A DNA stretch of 64,000 nt from the NCBI RefSeq assembly GCF_031846645.1, contig NZ_JAVRHN010000014.1:1-64000 (forward strand), in the 5' to 3' direction. A program made the translations under genes and the position numbers. Positions 25,262-34,925 of the stretch are shown here, in pieces (the stretch's first letter is position 1; every line of letters starts with the position of its first letter). The notes below the pieces were generated by a model. The model made no database searches, was not told the DNA's origin, and saw only the letters and a list, made by a program, of their open reading frames with translations. This DNA is from Autumnicola psychrophila (lineage in GTDB: Bacteria > Bacteroidota > Bacteroidia > Flavobacteriales > Flavobacteriaceae).

Positions 25262-25933
25262 CTATTTTTTCGCCTTCAATATTTCTATAAGAAATTCCCT
25301 TGTGGGAGCATCAAAAATTCCATTTATACTAATCGAGCCACTGGTAGCCTGAAAATCCTTCAATGTTCTTTCTGTTTTAGGTCCGAAAATGCCGTCAGAA
25401 GTTCCGGAATTAAATCCGAGCTGTTTTAAAGCATCCTGCAACTCCCGGACTTCCTTTCCGGTGTCCCCTCGTTTTAAAGTCTTTTTTGAAAATCTTGTTT
25501 CCTTTGCAGATCTTAATCTCCTGTAGCCCAAAACCTGATCTGCAGCATATGCTGTTATTGATACCTGATTACCCTGATTGCCACCAAGGCAATATATACG
25601 GGTTCCATTTGTGGAACAGCCAAGGAACACTCCCACATGACCTTTCCAGGAATCCCTGCTCTCTCTCCAAAAAACCACAATATCGCCGGGCTCGGCATTA
25701 ATAACAGGAATGCCTGCATTTAACCATGATCTTGCGGTAAGATTTTTTGTTCTCTCCAGTCCGGATTTTAGCGCCACCCAATTAATGAACAGGCTGCACC
25801 AGGCTACTTCGTCTGAGGTGTAGTCATTAATTTGACAATCGCGGGCATACTTTAAGATTTGAGGATTGGCATTGGGACCCGAAACTTCTTTTACCCCAAT
25901 TTCACCCATAGCAATTTGCAATAGATTCTTCAT
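25262..25933 (-). CDS. Lysin-like CHAP/NlpC-type peptidase with peptidoglycan-binding domain
   Basis: 223 residues, no signal peptide. Residues 1-140 match the TIGR02594-type cysteine amidase/peptidase: catalytic cysteine in DEVAWCSLFINW (C46) and histidine in GHVGVFLG (H99). A helical peptidoglycan_binding_1 domain follows (about 152-222: GDTGKEVRELQDALKQLG, DGIFGPKTERTLKDFQ). Such proteins are phage endolysins or tail-associated lysins. Lack of a signal peptide means it needs another route out. It lies 146 bases upstream of the orphan sheath gene in the same direction. Its relation to that operon is inferred from position only. Confidence 0.85.
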   Translation of the reverse strand: MKNLLQIAMGEIGVKEVSGPNANPQILKYARDCQINDYTSDEVAWCSLFINWVALKSGLERTKNLTARSWLNAGIPVINAEPGDIVVFWRESRDSWKGHVGVFLGCSTNGTRIYCLGGNQGNQVSITAYAADQVLGYRRLRSAKETRFSKKTLKRGDTGKEVRELQDALKQLGFNSGTSDGIFGPKTERTLKDFQATSGSISINGIFDAPTREFLIEILKAKK

Positions 25934-26120
25934 TGTAGCGAGTTTTATAAGTGTGGGGACGTTTATTGTAGATTTGAATCTACAAAAAAATATTTGATAA
26001 ACAATTACTTAATTGATTTTTAGAGTATTATCAGGCTTTTAATAGATCCTGAACGTTCCCATTTCTCATCAGGTTTAAGCGAAAGTTTGATTTGAGCTAC
26101 TTTTAGTGAAGTACGGGTAT

Positions 26121-27107
26121 TTATACAAGATCGTTTTCACTGGATGAAAAAGTGATAATAACATTGCCGGTTTTTTGGCCGGATTGCACATAATCATAAG
26201 CTTTCTTAATTTCTTCAGGTTTAAAATATCTGTCAATAATAGGTTTAAACCTGTCCTTTTCTATCAGGTCATTTATATAAAGTATACTTCTTTTACAATT
26301 CGATGGAATAGGAAAAATTACTCGTTTAGTCCCTTTTAGTTTAGTAACTAAAGGTAAATAGAGATTTTCTGAATTACGACCTAATTCAGAAGAGATATAG
26401 ACACCTTTCGGCAGCAACAATTCTTTGCATTTTTCAAAAGAACTTTTCCCGACTGCATCAAAAATAAAATGATATTTCTCTCTATCTATTTCAGAAAAAT
26501 CTTCCTTCTCATAACTGTAAGTTTTATCTGCCCCAAGAGATTTTAGCAATTCAATATTCTTGCTATTTCCCACTGCAGTAACGTATATACCCAGGCTCTT
26601 TAAAATCTGTAAAGCCGCTGACCCAATTGCACCTGTAGCTCCATTTACAAGGACTTTATCCGCTTTGTTAATATGAACTTTATTAATAAAATTATACGCG
26701 TAATGAGCACCTTCTGCACAGGCTACGACCTCATCATATGCCAGATTGCCCGGAATTGTTGCTATTGGCCCATTTTCACTAATCGCCATATACTCTGCAT
26801 GAGAAGCCAGGCCCTGGTCATTAAATCCCCAAACCTTATCGCCAATATTGAAGTTGTTTACATTTACACCTCTCTCCACAACCTGGCCGGCAAAATCGGT
26901 TCCCGGAATAATGGATGAAGGTTTTAGGAGACCGGTAAAAAATCTGATGATGTAAGGCTTTCCGGTTAAAATTCCGCAATCGGTACGGTTAATAGTTGTG
27001 AAATGGACGCGAATAAGGACTTCATTTTCTTTAGGAACCGGTTTTTCCACTTCCTTGATCTGAAGAACATTGGACTGTCCATATTTCTCTCTGGTAACAG
27101 CTTTCAC
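26121..27107 (-). CDS. Zinc-independent MDR-family alcohol dehydrogenase / quinone oxidoreductase
   Basis: 328 residues of the medium-chain dehydrogenase/reductase superfamily. N-terminal GroES-like domain (VLIRVHFTTINRTDCG, IPGTDFAGQV) and Rossmann domain with VNGATGAIGSAALQILKSLG (NADPH loop). The structural and catalytic zinc cysteines are missing, which points to the quinone-reductase type. Cytoplasmic. Single gene between the lysin-like gene and the pectin locus. Substrate unknown. Confidence 0.88.
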   Translation of the reverse strand: MKAVTREKYGQSNVLQIKEVEKPVPKENEVLIRVHFTTINRTDCGILTGKPYIIRFFTGLLKPSSIIPGTDFAGQVVERGVNVNNFNIGDKVWGFNDQGLASHAEYMAISENGPIATIPGNLAYDEVVACAEGAHYAYNFINKVHINKADKVLVNGATGAIGSAALQILKSLGIYVTAVGNSKNIELLKSLGADKTYSYEKEDFSEIDREKYHFIFDAVGKSSFEKCKELLLPKGVYISSELGRNSENLYLPLVTKLKGTKRVIFPIPSNCKRSILYINDLIEKDRFKPIIDRYFKPEEIKKAYDYVQSGQKTGNVIITFSSSENDLV

Positions 27108-27375
27108 AATTATAACATTATGCTTTATGGCAGGATCTTATTTCACCAAAATTCTGTGACAGGTTCTTCTTTCTACAAACAAGTTTCGCGATGTTTCCAT
27201 TTGGAAAGAATCCACACAATGCTACTTCGGCTAAAGTGTAGTCCTAAATTTGCCAATTTTGGTAAATATTTTTAAAAATTTGGAACCACCAGCACACAGC
27301 TATTTTTCCCGAATTTGCCCATAGCGAAACGCCATATTTTTTGATTAGCGTAAAAAAGGAAGCATCGGGACTATT

Positions 27376-28221
27376 TTAAATAGAATAAGTATTAAAAAAA
27401 TGCTCTACATCCTTAACATCCTGTAACCCAAATATCCAGAATACTTCAGAAAAGTCAGAAAAGTCCAAACCGCCAGAAGAAATAGCCTCATTGTTGTATC
27501 TTCCTTCCTTTCCATTATATCTTTCTGAAAGATCTGATGCAAGTTGCCATATTTCTATCAACTTTGGATTCTTAATTTTTTCTTTCCAACGAGTATAAGA
27601 CGGATCACGAAAGCCAGGTGTTCCATTTCCAACCTCGTTGCCATCAGGTATTTTATTATACTGAGCACTGTTCTTTACAAATTGTAAATCTTTAGGAGAG
27701 GTAGTTCTTTCATTCCAGTCACTGTGCTGAACCACATGAATACGTTCTGAAGTATTTATCTCTAAATAATCTGATTGAATAGCTTTAATAAGTGCGGCAG
27801 TAAAATTAGACTGGCCTGCTTCGGCAATCCAGATATCGCCTTTACTCTTCAGCGTTTCCATGGCAATATCTTTAACTTTTTCGACTGCCTTATTAAAATT
27901 TTCATTGGCATCTGTCCAATTATTTCCAAAGGCGAGACGAAATAAATCATTCGGTGGAACATATAAACCTTCCTGAGTACCATAAGTACCGGCAACAGCA
28001 TGATATTGTACCTCTGAAAATTGAGGATTGGAAATAAAAGTAGCAAAGGCCGCTACACTGTGCAGATCATCTACATCTGTTTTAGAGTCATATTGTACTA
28101 ATAATAAATCCTTTTTCATATCAAAATCACCCGCTTCTGGAAAAGTACTGTCTACAGCATAGCTTTTAAACACCATAAAAACAGATGATATTGCAATGAA
28201 CATTTTTACACTAGCCTTCAT
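27376..28221 (-). CDS. Nucleoside-hydrolase-like secreted protein
   Basis: 281 residues with a signal peptide (about 1-22). After it, LLVQYDSKTDVDDLHSVAAFA (D45, D49, D51, D52) resembles the calcium-binding aspartate cluster at the start of nucleoside hydrolases. Later WIAEAGQSNFTAALI also fits that fold. It is a distant relative of the two larger nucleoside-hydrolase-like proteins of this locus. As it is exported and sits with a pectate lyase, a glycan substrate is more likely than a nucleoside, but that is inference. Last gene of the cluster, 203 bases after its neighbour and beyond a terminator, so it may have its own promoter. Confidence 0.75.
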   Translation of the reverse strand: MKASVKMFIAISSVFMVFKSYAVDSTFPEAGDFDMKKDLLLVQYDSKTDVDDLHSVAAFATFISNPQFSEVQYHAVAGTYGTQEGLYVPPNDLFRLAFGNNWTDANENFNKAVEKVKDIAMETLKSKGDIWIAEAGQSNFTAALIKAIQSDYLEINTSERIHVVQHSDWNERTTSPKDLQFVKNSAQYNKIPDGNEVGNGTPGFRDPSYTRWKEKIKNPKLIEIWQLASDLSERYNGKEGRYNNEAISSGGLDFSDFSEVFWIFGLQDVKDVEHFFNTYSI

Positions 28222-28332
28222 TTATTACTTATTTAATTTTGTTCGATTCAATTTTTATTCGATTCAATTATAGATACTAGATTAAATATAAGGTTTTATT
28301 TTAAAAATAAATTTTATTAAACCTAAAAAGTA

Positions 28333-28358
28333 AAGCCACTCCTTTACAGAAGTGGCTT
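28333..28358 (-). terminator. Terminator hairpin after the 485-residue NH-like gene
   Basis: Stem AAGCCACT / AGTGGCTT with a 10-base loop. On the minus strand it is followed by TACTTTTTA. It lies about 70 bases after the stop at 28425. Confidence 0.6.
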
Positions 28359-28424
28359 AGCCCTATAAATAAAAAACAATGAGGCTTAAAAACAGATATT
28401 TCTTCATTTTTTTACATATTATCG

Positions 28425-29882
28425 TTATTCAACAACATCTACAATTACACGTTCATAACGGGTTAAACGAGGCGTACCATGGTCTGTTACCATTAATATG
28501 ATATGCATGGTTCCTGTAGAACCTAAAGGTCCTAATCGCTCATTGGGTACCGTAAACCAAGCTTCGGGTTGGTCGAAGTTTTGAATTTCCAATGGCTGAC
28601 CACTACGGGAACTTGAAACCGAAAACGTTCCGGCCTCTTCGTAATAAAACCAATGATAAGACAGAGCATCACCATCGGGATCGGATGAGGCTTTGGCGTT
28701 CAACATGATTTTATCTCCCTTTTTTGCGGTTATTCTTTTTTCGTTAGACAACTTAGGAACCGGCGGGTGATTAACGTTTTCATAATCCTCTATAGTCCAA
28801 TCCATTCGAGCTGCAAAATCGTTTTGATACGCTTCGCGCCAGCGCCAAATAGTTTCGTGATTACCTGAATGCCAACGCCCGTCCACGCCCATAACTTCAT
28901 CCTTGGCATCAGAGTAAAAGGGTCTGCTTTCTGGGTACAAAAACCATTTCTGTGTTCTTGGCGTATAAAGTTCGTACCGGCCGCCCCAGCCGCCCCATTC
29001 TGGGTGTTCAGGATTACTCAATCCGTTGTTGATTAATGACAAAAACGACGGGGTATCTCCTTCCATTAAATAGTCCCAATGTGGATACTCAGCCCCCAAA
29101 GGACCCTTTTTTCTAACATTACTTTCCAGCCATTCATTAGAAACCAAAGTAAAGTCGGCACCATCACAACGGGCGTGAAAATAGTCGCCGCTGATACCGC
29201 TCCAAGCGGCATGATGATACCCACCACCGGCATTAAAACCTGGACTTGCAATATAAAATAAATCGGGAAATTCCTTTCTAATCCATGGACCACTATCATC
29301 TTGATCTGAAATAGTATAAACCCTCAGTTTGCTAACAAATTTTTCCAATTCTTTTTCAGAGCGGGTTTCACGAACTTTCCACAAGGCTTGCGCCAACACA
29401 TTGGGACCACCCCAAACCGTTACCCATAATGGACGATCATCATTTTTATCAACAGCTTGGATAAGTTGCTCAGATGCTTGTGAATCCTTTCCTCTACCAA
29501 CGGCATTCATACCGTATTCAGGAAGCCCTTCGCTAATAATAGATTCCACATACCCCCCCGTTGGAAATCCGGATTCATGTTTTTCTAGATTATCTCTCAC
29601 TTTTCCGTAAGCCTCTACAATTTCTTTAATTCTCCAAGTAGCAACTTCGTTTTGTTGATGTATAGAGGTTGTGGCTGCTAGCCCTTCAATATCGAAATTA
29701 TTCGAATAGACTAAAAAGCGCACTAAGGACATGGCATCGTCTGGTTCATTTTCAATATCTGTTAAGACAAAAATTCTGTGCTTTTCTTGAGCTTCAGTTT
29801 TTTCAGTATTGAAAAAGAATAAAACAAACATTAGCATTAATGTCAATTTCAATGACTTTTTAGAGAATGGTGTAAAATGCAT
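28425..29882 (-). CDS. DUF1593 / nucleoside-hydrolase-like protein (Sde182 type)
   Basis: 485 residues with signal peptide (about 1-32). The N-terminal nucleoside-hydrolase-like domain (about 35-310) starts with VLTDIENEPDDAMSLVRFL, holding the metal-site aspartates D42, D48 and D49, and contains PLWVTVWGGPNVLAQAL. The C-terminal domain (about 385-485: KKGDKIMLNAKASSDPDGD, YHWFYYEEAGTF) is an immunoglobulin-like or PKD-like module. This architecture matches the family first described as cellulose-binding Sde182. It is exported and lies in a pectin locus, so it probably acts on a plant-cell-wall glycan; the reaction is not known to me. It starts 18 bases after the end of a decayed paralogue. 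Confidence 0.85.
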   Translation of the reverse strand: MHFTPFSKKSLKLTLMLMFVLFFFNTEKTEAQEKHRIFVLTDIENEPDDAMSLVRFLVYSNNFDIEGLAATTSIHQQNEVATWRIKEIVEAYGKVRDNLEKHESGFPTGGYVESIISEGLPEYGMNAVGRGKDSQASEQLIQAVDKNDDRPLWVTVWGGPNVLAQALWKVRETRSEKELEKFVSKLRVYTISDQDDSGPWIRKEFPDLFYIASPGFNAGGGYHHAAWSGISGDYFHARCDGADFTLVSNEWLESNVRKKGPLGAEYPHWDYLMEGDTPSFLSLINNGLSNPEHPEWGGWGGRYELYTPRTQKWFLYPESRPFYSDAKDEVMGVDGRWHSGNHETIWRWREAYQNDFAARMDWTIEDYENVNHPPVPKLSNEKRITAKKGDKIMLNAKASSDPDGDALSYHWFYYEEAGTFSVSSSRSGQPLEIQNFDQPEAWFTVPNERLGPLGSTGTMHIILMVTDHGTPRLTRYERVIVDVVE

Positions 29883-29900
29883 TATATTAGGATTTAAGTG

Positions 29901-30552
29901 TTAAGAAATAATTTTTATTATAATTTTTTTATATGATTTTGGTATTGGCCTACCGTTCTCTGTTACCTCTAAAATAATGTGAGCGGTTTTTGGCTCACAT
30001 ACCTTTAGAGTTTTAAAGCCTTTCAGTTTTACGGCATTTCCATTATAAGAGCCTGCTTCTTGGTAGTGCCACCAGTTGTAAGTTATATTGTTGCAATCTA
30101 GGTCTTTGGTTTTTTTGGGTGTCTTTCCATTCTTCTGAAGAGTAAGTTATTTCTGCACCTGGAATTAAATCCCATCTTTTTTCTCGCAACCCTTTTAAGT
30201 GTTCTAGAACATCGTCTCCAATAAAACTAATGCTTCTTAATTGGCTTGCGGCAGGATACTTAGGGTTGTGCTGTATAAGGTTAGGGTAAACCTCTTTGTA
30301 AGAACTTAGTTGTTTTTCGTACCAATCTTTATCTCTATGTTCGTCTTTTTCAAAAATAAAATTGGTATTATTTATCCCCAGTAAATCAATATCGCAGGTA
30401 TATTGCAAGAAGCGAATCATTGAACTATTGTGGTCATCAATTTCTCCATCGGTGATTACTATAACAAGCGGTTTTTCTTCTTGTGCGGTTATGGGTAAAA
30501 GAGCTAAATTTAAAACAGCTATTACGGAACTAAAAAAGCACAATTTTTTCAT
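29901..30552 (-). pseudogene. Decayed DUF1593 / NH-like gene
   Basis: The 5' part (ATG at 30552) has a signal peptide and the start of the NH-like domain (VIVITDGEIDDHNSSMIRFLQ), then runs about 110 residues further. It shifts frame at a run of seven T at 30110-30116; with six, reading would continue as WKDTQKTKDLDCNNITYNWW and HYQEAGSYNGNAVKL to a TAA at 29901-29903. That C-terminal part matches the end of the 485-residue neighbour (YHWFYYEEAGTF). Compared with that neighbour about 250-300 residues in the middle are absent. So it carries both a large internal deletion and a homopolymer frameshift. It starts 18 bases after the pectate lyase gene. Confidence 0.75.
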
Positions 30553-30570
30553 AATGTTACTTTCCTAAAA

Positions 30571-33339
30571 TTACTTTGGCGAGATTTCAAAGTGATCGAT
30601 ATTGGCAAGACCTTCTTTACTTAAGGCAGAAAACTTTAAAGAGTTCATGCCTTTTTTCAGCTTAACCATAGTGTTTATAACTGTCCAGTTGGTCCAAGCA
30701 TTAGTTGGTAAAAACTTAAGTTTATGCTTTAATTTTTTGTTATTTATTTCGAGTTCAACTGGTCTTATGTCAGGTTTACCGTGAACATATCTAACACCCA
30801 AATTGTATTTTCCTGATTTAGGAGCATTATAATTTACTATTATATAGCTACCTACCTTGTTAACCGCATCAACATAGCCTTCACCAGTAAACCCCGTGTG
30901 CTCTGCTTGGTTTTGAGCAATAAAATTCCAGCAACTATGATGATCTTCCTTTCCTGTAAAATTACCATCTTCAGCTTCTAAAATTTTTATATTGGGCAGC
31001 ATTCCTGGTTGTGGCTCTCTTATTTCAGCAACCTTAATGTAATCCATATTAGGGAGTCCACCTTTGTTAATAGCTTCTAGTCTTATAGTGTTTATGCCTT
31101 GATGCAGGTAAGTCTCCAGCGATTGGGTTTTCCATGCTGGAAGCGCTTCTGTTTGTGGCATAGTAAGGGTTCCAACTTGATTTCCGTTAACGATAAGTCC
31201 GCCGGGACGAGGGTCGTCTTTTATATGGGTATACCTAGACGTAATGCGATGTATTCCAGACCATTGAGCATCATATTTTACTTCAATATAGCTTCCTATC
31301 TCATTTTTTGTATCAACTAAACCTCTGCCAGAATGTGTAGAATGTGAGGCATCTGTTAGCATAACATGATGCCAACAACTATGTCTATCTATTATTCCTG
31401 TAAATTCACCCTTTTCAGCTTCTATTATACCAACTTCGTTTAAATTTACTTCTGATTTTTTATCTTTTGAATTTTTATCCTTGGTTTCACCATATTTGGC
31501 ATACCAAGCTGGGTATTTTGTATTTAATAACTCTAATGCCCAATCTCCGTGGTAGTCATAACCACTTCTACGCTCATAGCCAATTTCTGAAAAATCATAA
31601 CGGAAGACAGAATCCCGGTCTAAATATAAAGGCCTGTTAGTATCTAATTCATAAAATCTGGCCCACAAAAGCGGGGCATTAGGGTCTTTTATTAGTTTAC
31701 GCTCGTCACGTCCATCTGGGTTACGTACTTTATCGTGGCGAACACCCTTAATGGCAACTTCTTTTAACCATGCCACACCAGCATTCACGGATTTTATTAT
31801 TTCAGGAGAAGGGTTTTTAATAGTCATTAGATATTCAATAATACCAACTGTTTCACCACCAGATAAAGAAGGTGGTTCATACTTGCGGGCCCAAGCAGGT
31901 TTTAATGTTTCTTCGTCGTATTGTGCGCACCAAGCGGTTAACTCTCCGTTTTGCTTAATTTGTGTTTTTAATATACACTCAATACCCAGATCAACAGCTT
32001 TAGCTGCTTTCGCTTTACGGTTGGTATCAACAAAACTATAGGGGACTTCTCCATTGGCAACACCAGTCAACACTTCCATAACTTGAATCATAGCAGCATC
32101 GTTAAAAGTGATTCGGGAATAATATTCATCACCACGTAATGGCCAAAATTGAGGCCAACCACCATTAGGGTATTGTGCGGCAAAAAGATAATCCAGTCCA
32201 CGAGCAAAAGATGTTTTAAGTTCCTCATCGCCTGTAGCGTGAATAACTTTGGCTAAAAATTTCAATGGCACCGAGGTAGCATCATTGTCGATGCTATTGG
32301 CACGACCACGGCCTTCTGGAGGAATATCACCAGGAGTGAGTGGCTTTCTGGCCAAGTCAGTGCTTTTTGGGAAACCACCTTGGGAAGATTGGTATTGGAT
32401 TACATTTTTTGCAATACTTAAAGCTTCGTCTGTACCATACCATTCTTCATTGTTATTTAAAATATTATTGCTCCATAGCTTTACAGCCTTGGCAACACTT
32501 CTAAACGGTGTTTCTGTAAATCCTTCAACCATGGCAATAATTTCGTTGTGGGTTCTTTTTTTAGGTGCAAAGCCAATAATACAAATATGCTCGTTTCCAC
32601 TCATACCGCGAACCGCATATTTTTCTTCTTTTCCAGAACGACCAAAACTATACAAATCCATATTATGCTGTCCATTAGGTCGAATTTGCCTGTGATTTTC
32701 GTTGGGAGCATCATCGTTTGGTATTTTAGCCATGAACAGTATATTTTCTGCTTTTTCGTCGCCTAAATAAAACCACTCTGGTGTAAAATCTTTAAATTCT
32801 CCACTGGGAATGTGCTTTTTTCCGTCTGCAGTCACAAAATAATCTTCGGCATCAGCAGTTCCACCTGCTACACACTCTAACAAGAAACAGTATTCGCCTT
32901 CAGACTTTAATACTTTAATAGCAACACGGTCTACAAAAAACCAATATTGAAAAGTAAATTTTCCGTTGGTTGATTCTAATACTACCTGGTTGTTGTTGGT
33001 AAGCTCCTGAACAATATTGGTCGTAGAACCACTATCTCTACCAGCATGTCCAAAATTACCAACACTGTTTGGAAACCCACGAAAATCACCATTTGGGCCA
33101 GGCTCCATATTTGATGCTATCCAATCATTACCTTCATTATCTATAAAGCTTTTGAAGCCTGAAACTCCGTTGTCTTTTTCAAAATAAACGGTACCCATCG
33201 GCATCTCAATTTTATAACAACCCGTGCCATGCCAATTGACCTCAGATATTGTTACATTATTTTTATTTTCTTGTGAAAAAATACTTCCTGCTGAAAAAAA
33301 AGTGATTAATAATACTGCTGCTCTTAAGGTTTTAAACAT
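30571..33339 (-). CDS. PL10 pectate lyase with two CBM35-like domains
   Basis: 922 residues with a signal peptide (about 1-22). Residues 25-290 form an N-terminal beta-rich domain I do not recognise. From about 305 to 620 is a PL10-type pectate lyase, an alpha/alpha toroid: NVIQYQSSQGGFPKSTDL, DNDATSVPLKFLAKV, AAQYPNGGWPQFWPLRGDEY, RITFNDAAMIQVMEVL. After a Lys/Asp-rich linker come two related modules (about 637-772 and 783-922). Each begins EAE-G-FTG with a DRHSCW or DHHSCW motif and ends GLPNMDYIKV or GLANIDHFEI, like CBM35/CBM6. The enzyme cuts polygalacturonate by beta-elimination outside the cytoplasm; the unsaturated ends could feed the GH88 enzyme at 9.6 kb. It lies between NH-like genes. 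Confidence 0.9.
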   Translation of the reverse strand: MFKTLRAAVLLITFFSAGSIFSQENKNNVTISEVNWHGTGCYKIEMPMGTVYFEKDNGVSGFKSFIDNEGNDWIASNMEPGPNGDFRGFPNSVGNFGHAGRDSGSTTNIVQELTNNNQVVLESTNGKFTFQYWFFVDRVAIKVLKSEGEYCFLLECVAGGTADAEDYFVTADGKKHIPSGEFKDFTPEWFYLGDEKAENILFMAKIPNDDAPNENHRQIRPNGQHNMDLYSFGRSGKEEKYAVRGMSGNEHICIIGFAPKKRTHNEIIAMVEGFTETPFRSVAKAVKLWSNNILNNNEEWYGTDEALSIAKNVIQYQSSQGGFPKSTDLARKPLTPGDIPPEGRGRANSIDNDATSVPLKFLAKVIHATGDEELKTSFARGLDYLFAAQYPNGGWPQFWPLRGDEYYSRITFNDAAMIQVMEVLTGVANGEVPYSFVDTNRKAKAAKAVDLGIECILKTQIKQNGELTAWCAQYDEETLKPAWARKYEPPSLSGGETVGIIEYLMTIKNPSPEIIKSVNAGVAWLKEVAIKGVRHDKVRNPDGRDERKLIKDPNAPLLWARFYELDTNRPLYLDRDSVFRYDFSEIGYERRSGYDYHGDWALELLNTKYPAWYAKYGETKDKNSKDKKSEVNLNEVGIIEAEKGEFTGIIDRHSCWHHVMLTDASHSTHSGRGLVDTKNEIGSYIEVKYDAQWSGIHRITSRYTHIKDDPRPGGLIVNGNQVGTLTMPQTEALPAWKTQSLETYLHQGINTIRLEAINKGGLPNMDYIKVAEIREPQPGMLPNIKILEAEDGNFTGKEDHHSCWNFIAQNQAEHTGFTGEGYVDAVNKVGSYIIVNYNAPKSGKYNLGVRYVHGKPDIRPVELEINNKKLKHKLKFLPTNAWTNWTVINTMVKLKKGMNSLKFSALSKEGLANIDHFEISPK

Positions 33340-33513
33340 ATTCAGTTTTATATTAATAATGTAAAGTTAAAACTTTCATAAATATATAAAAATAAAAGAA
33401 AAAAAAACAAAATAAATGAAAGCCAGTGAAAATTTAAATTCCAAGACACTATTAATTAAAAATGCCAATCCTTTATTTACTTTGTGGATTAGAAAATAGT
33501 AATATTTGTAAGT

Positions 33514-34803
33514 CTAATTTTGCAACCATTCCCATCGTTTAGCCCAATCCATTAAAAACATTTCGCGGTGCTTGGAAATTGTTTTTGCTCCTTGCTGGTC
33601 TTTTAAAAATAGATCTTCGTCGGGTCGGTCGCCAAACCAGTTAGAGCCTAAATCGTAATCGTCTTTGTCTTTCTTTCCCGGCCAGGGTTTTATACTTACA
33701 TATTGCCCGGTATGACCATTTAATTCAGGAATGGCACTTGACGTTTTATAACTCGCTGTTTCTGGTTTTTTAGAGGAATATCTCGTTGCATAAATACCGT
33801 TGCCTATATAATAGCCTGGCCAAACCTGATTTGAAATTTCCATGGTAAAACATACTGAATCTTTCGGAATATCCAGTTCCGGCCCTCTAAAACGCCATTC
33901 TTGAATTCCATAGGCTTTTACGGTGTCGGCAATAGTACTTTTGCCTTCAAATATAGTACGCGAACTATGGTTGATTTTTACAAATTCACCTCCCCAACTT
34001 TCAGTGGTTGGGTCATCGGGGTTTCCATTCATCACATAGGCCAATGACGGGGTGTCACCCATTTTAATACGTCCCTCGTAGTAGTTCCTAAAATCGGTAC
34101 CCATATGACCTACATTTTTAATATGGTTTTCAAAAAATGCATTTGCTTTTAAATCTTTAGGCGATTCCGAATCCATAAACCATCCCCTATAGGTTGCGTT
34201 GTTCTCGATTATCCAAAGGTTAGGATGGTTTTCTGCAATGTAAGCATAGGCATTGGCGCCCCATTTCTTATTAGGTCCACCAATCCAATACACTCTTATT
34301 TTATCTTCTATTTCCGGAGCGTCGTGCAGTGCCTGAGCCACATCTTCAATACCACCCCAAACCAAAACCCATAATGGTTGATCACTTTGTTTCCTGGCAC
34401 ATTTTATTATCCAATCCGAACCTATTGAAGAATTTCTGTACCCCTTAAATGGTGCTTCTTTTGTTGTACCTTGCTTAGTCACAGCCCTTAAATCTTCCGG
34501 GCTTGGCAAATTTGGAGCGTGTAATTTTAACTTCGGCAAATCTTTTTCATAAAGATCTATCATTTCAAAGATATTCTTAGTTGTTCCCGTCTGAAAAGAA
34601 GTGGATACCAAACCTTCTATCTGAAATTCATTGGCATACATCAATAAATGAATCATTGACTGATTATCGTCAGGATCAGTACCTCCAATGTCCGTGCTTA
34701 TAAGGATGCGCGGCTTATCTATTGATTTTTTCTGAGCCAACAATTTAATAGGAGTGCTCAAAACTAAAAATAGAAGTAGGTTTGTTTTAAATACAAAGTT
34801 CAT
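33514..34803 (-). CDS. DUF1593 / nucleoside-hydrolase-like protein
   Basis: 429 residues with signal peptide (about 1-24). ILISTDIGGTDPDDNQSMIHLLMY carries the metal-site aspartates, and PLWVLVWGGIEDVAQAL matches the neighbour at 28425-29882. The C-terminal part differs: instead of an Ig-like module it has VCFTMEISNQVWPGYYIGNG and a final GSNWFGDRPDEDLFLKDQQG segment. First gene of the pectin cluster, with a 640-base upstream region. Exported; likely glycan-active; reaction unknown. Confidence 0.82.
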   Translation of the reverse strand: MNFVFKTNLLLFLVLSTPIKLLAQKKSIDKPRILISTDIGGTDPDDNQSMIHLLMYANEFQIEGLVSTSFQTGTTKNIFEMIDLYEKDLPKLKLHAPNLPSPEDLRAVTKQGTTKEAPFKGYRNSSIGSDWIIKCARKQSDQPLWVLVWGGIEDVAQALHDAPEIEDKIRVYWIGGPNKKWGANAYAYIAENHPNLWIIENNATYRGWFMDSESPKDLKANAFFENHIKNVGHMGTDFRNYYEGRIKMGDTPSLAYVMNGNPDDPTTESWGGEFVKINHSSRTIFEGKSTIADTVKAYGIQEWRFRGPELDIPKDSVCFTMEISNQVWPGYYIGNGIYATRYSSKKPETASYKTSSAIPELNGHTGQYVSIKPWPGKKDKDDYDLGSNWFGDRPDEDLFLKDQQGAKTISKHREMFLMDWAKRWEWLQN

Positions 34804-34829
34804 TTTTAAATTTTTAATTAGTAAAATTT

Positions 34830-34925
34830 CTCCGGGGCAAGCCCACGGAGCATTTTAGTGGAACCCGTTTTCAAACTTTACAACATTTACTAACGAGACA
34901 AGTCTCGGGGTATTTACCCCCCTAG
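34830..34925. repeat. Compact hairpin-rich intergenic repeat
   Basis: Three short palindromes in under 100 bases: CTCCGGGGCAAGCCCACGGAG, GAGAC-AA-GTCTC style, and GGGGTA-TT-TACCCC. It sits immediately upstream of the 429-residue NH-like gene. It may shape the leader RNA or be a mobile-repeat relic. Confidence 0.35.

Noticed and set aside
21749..25933. Intact prophage or contractile injection system
   Set aside because: Only sheath and lysin-like genes are present; no capsid, terminase, portal, tube, baseplate, ATPase or integrase, and housekeeping genes lie on both sides.
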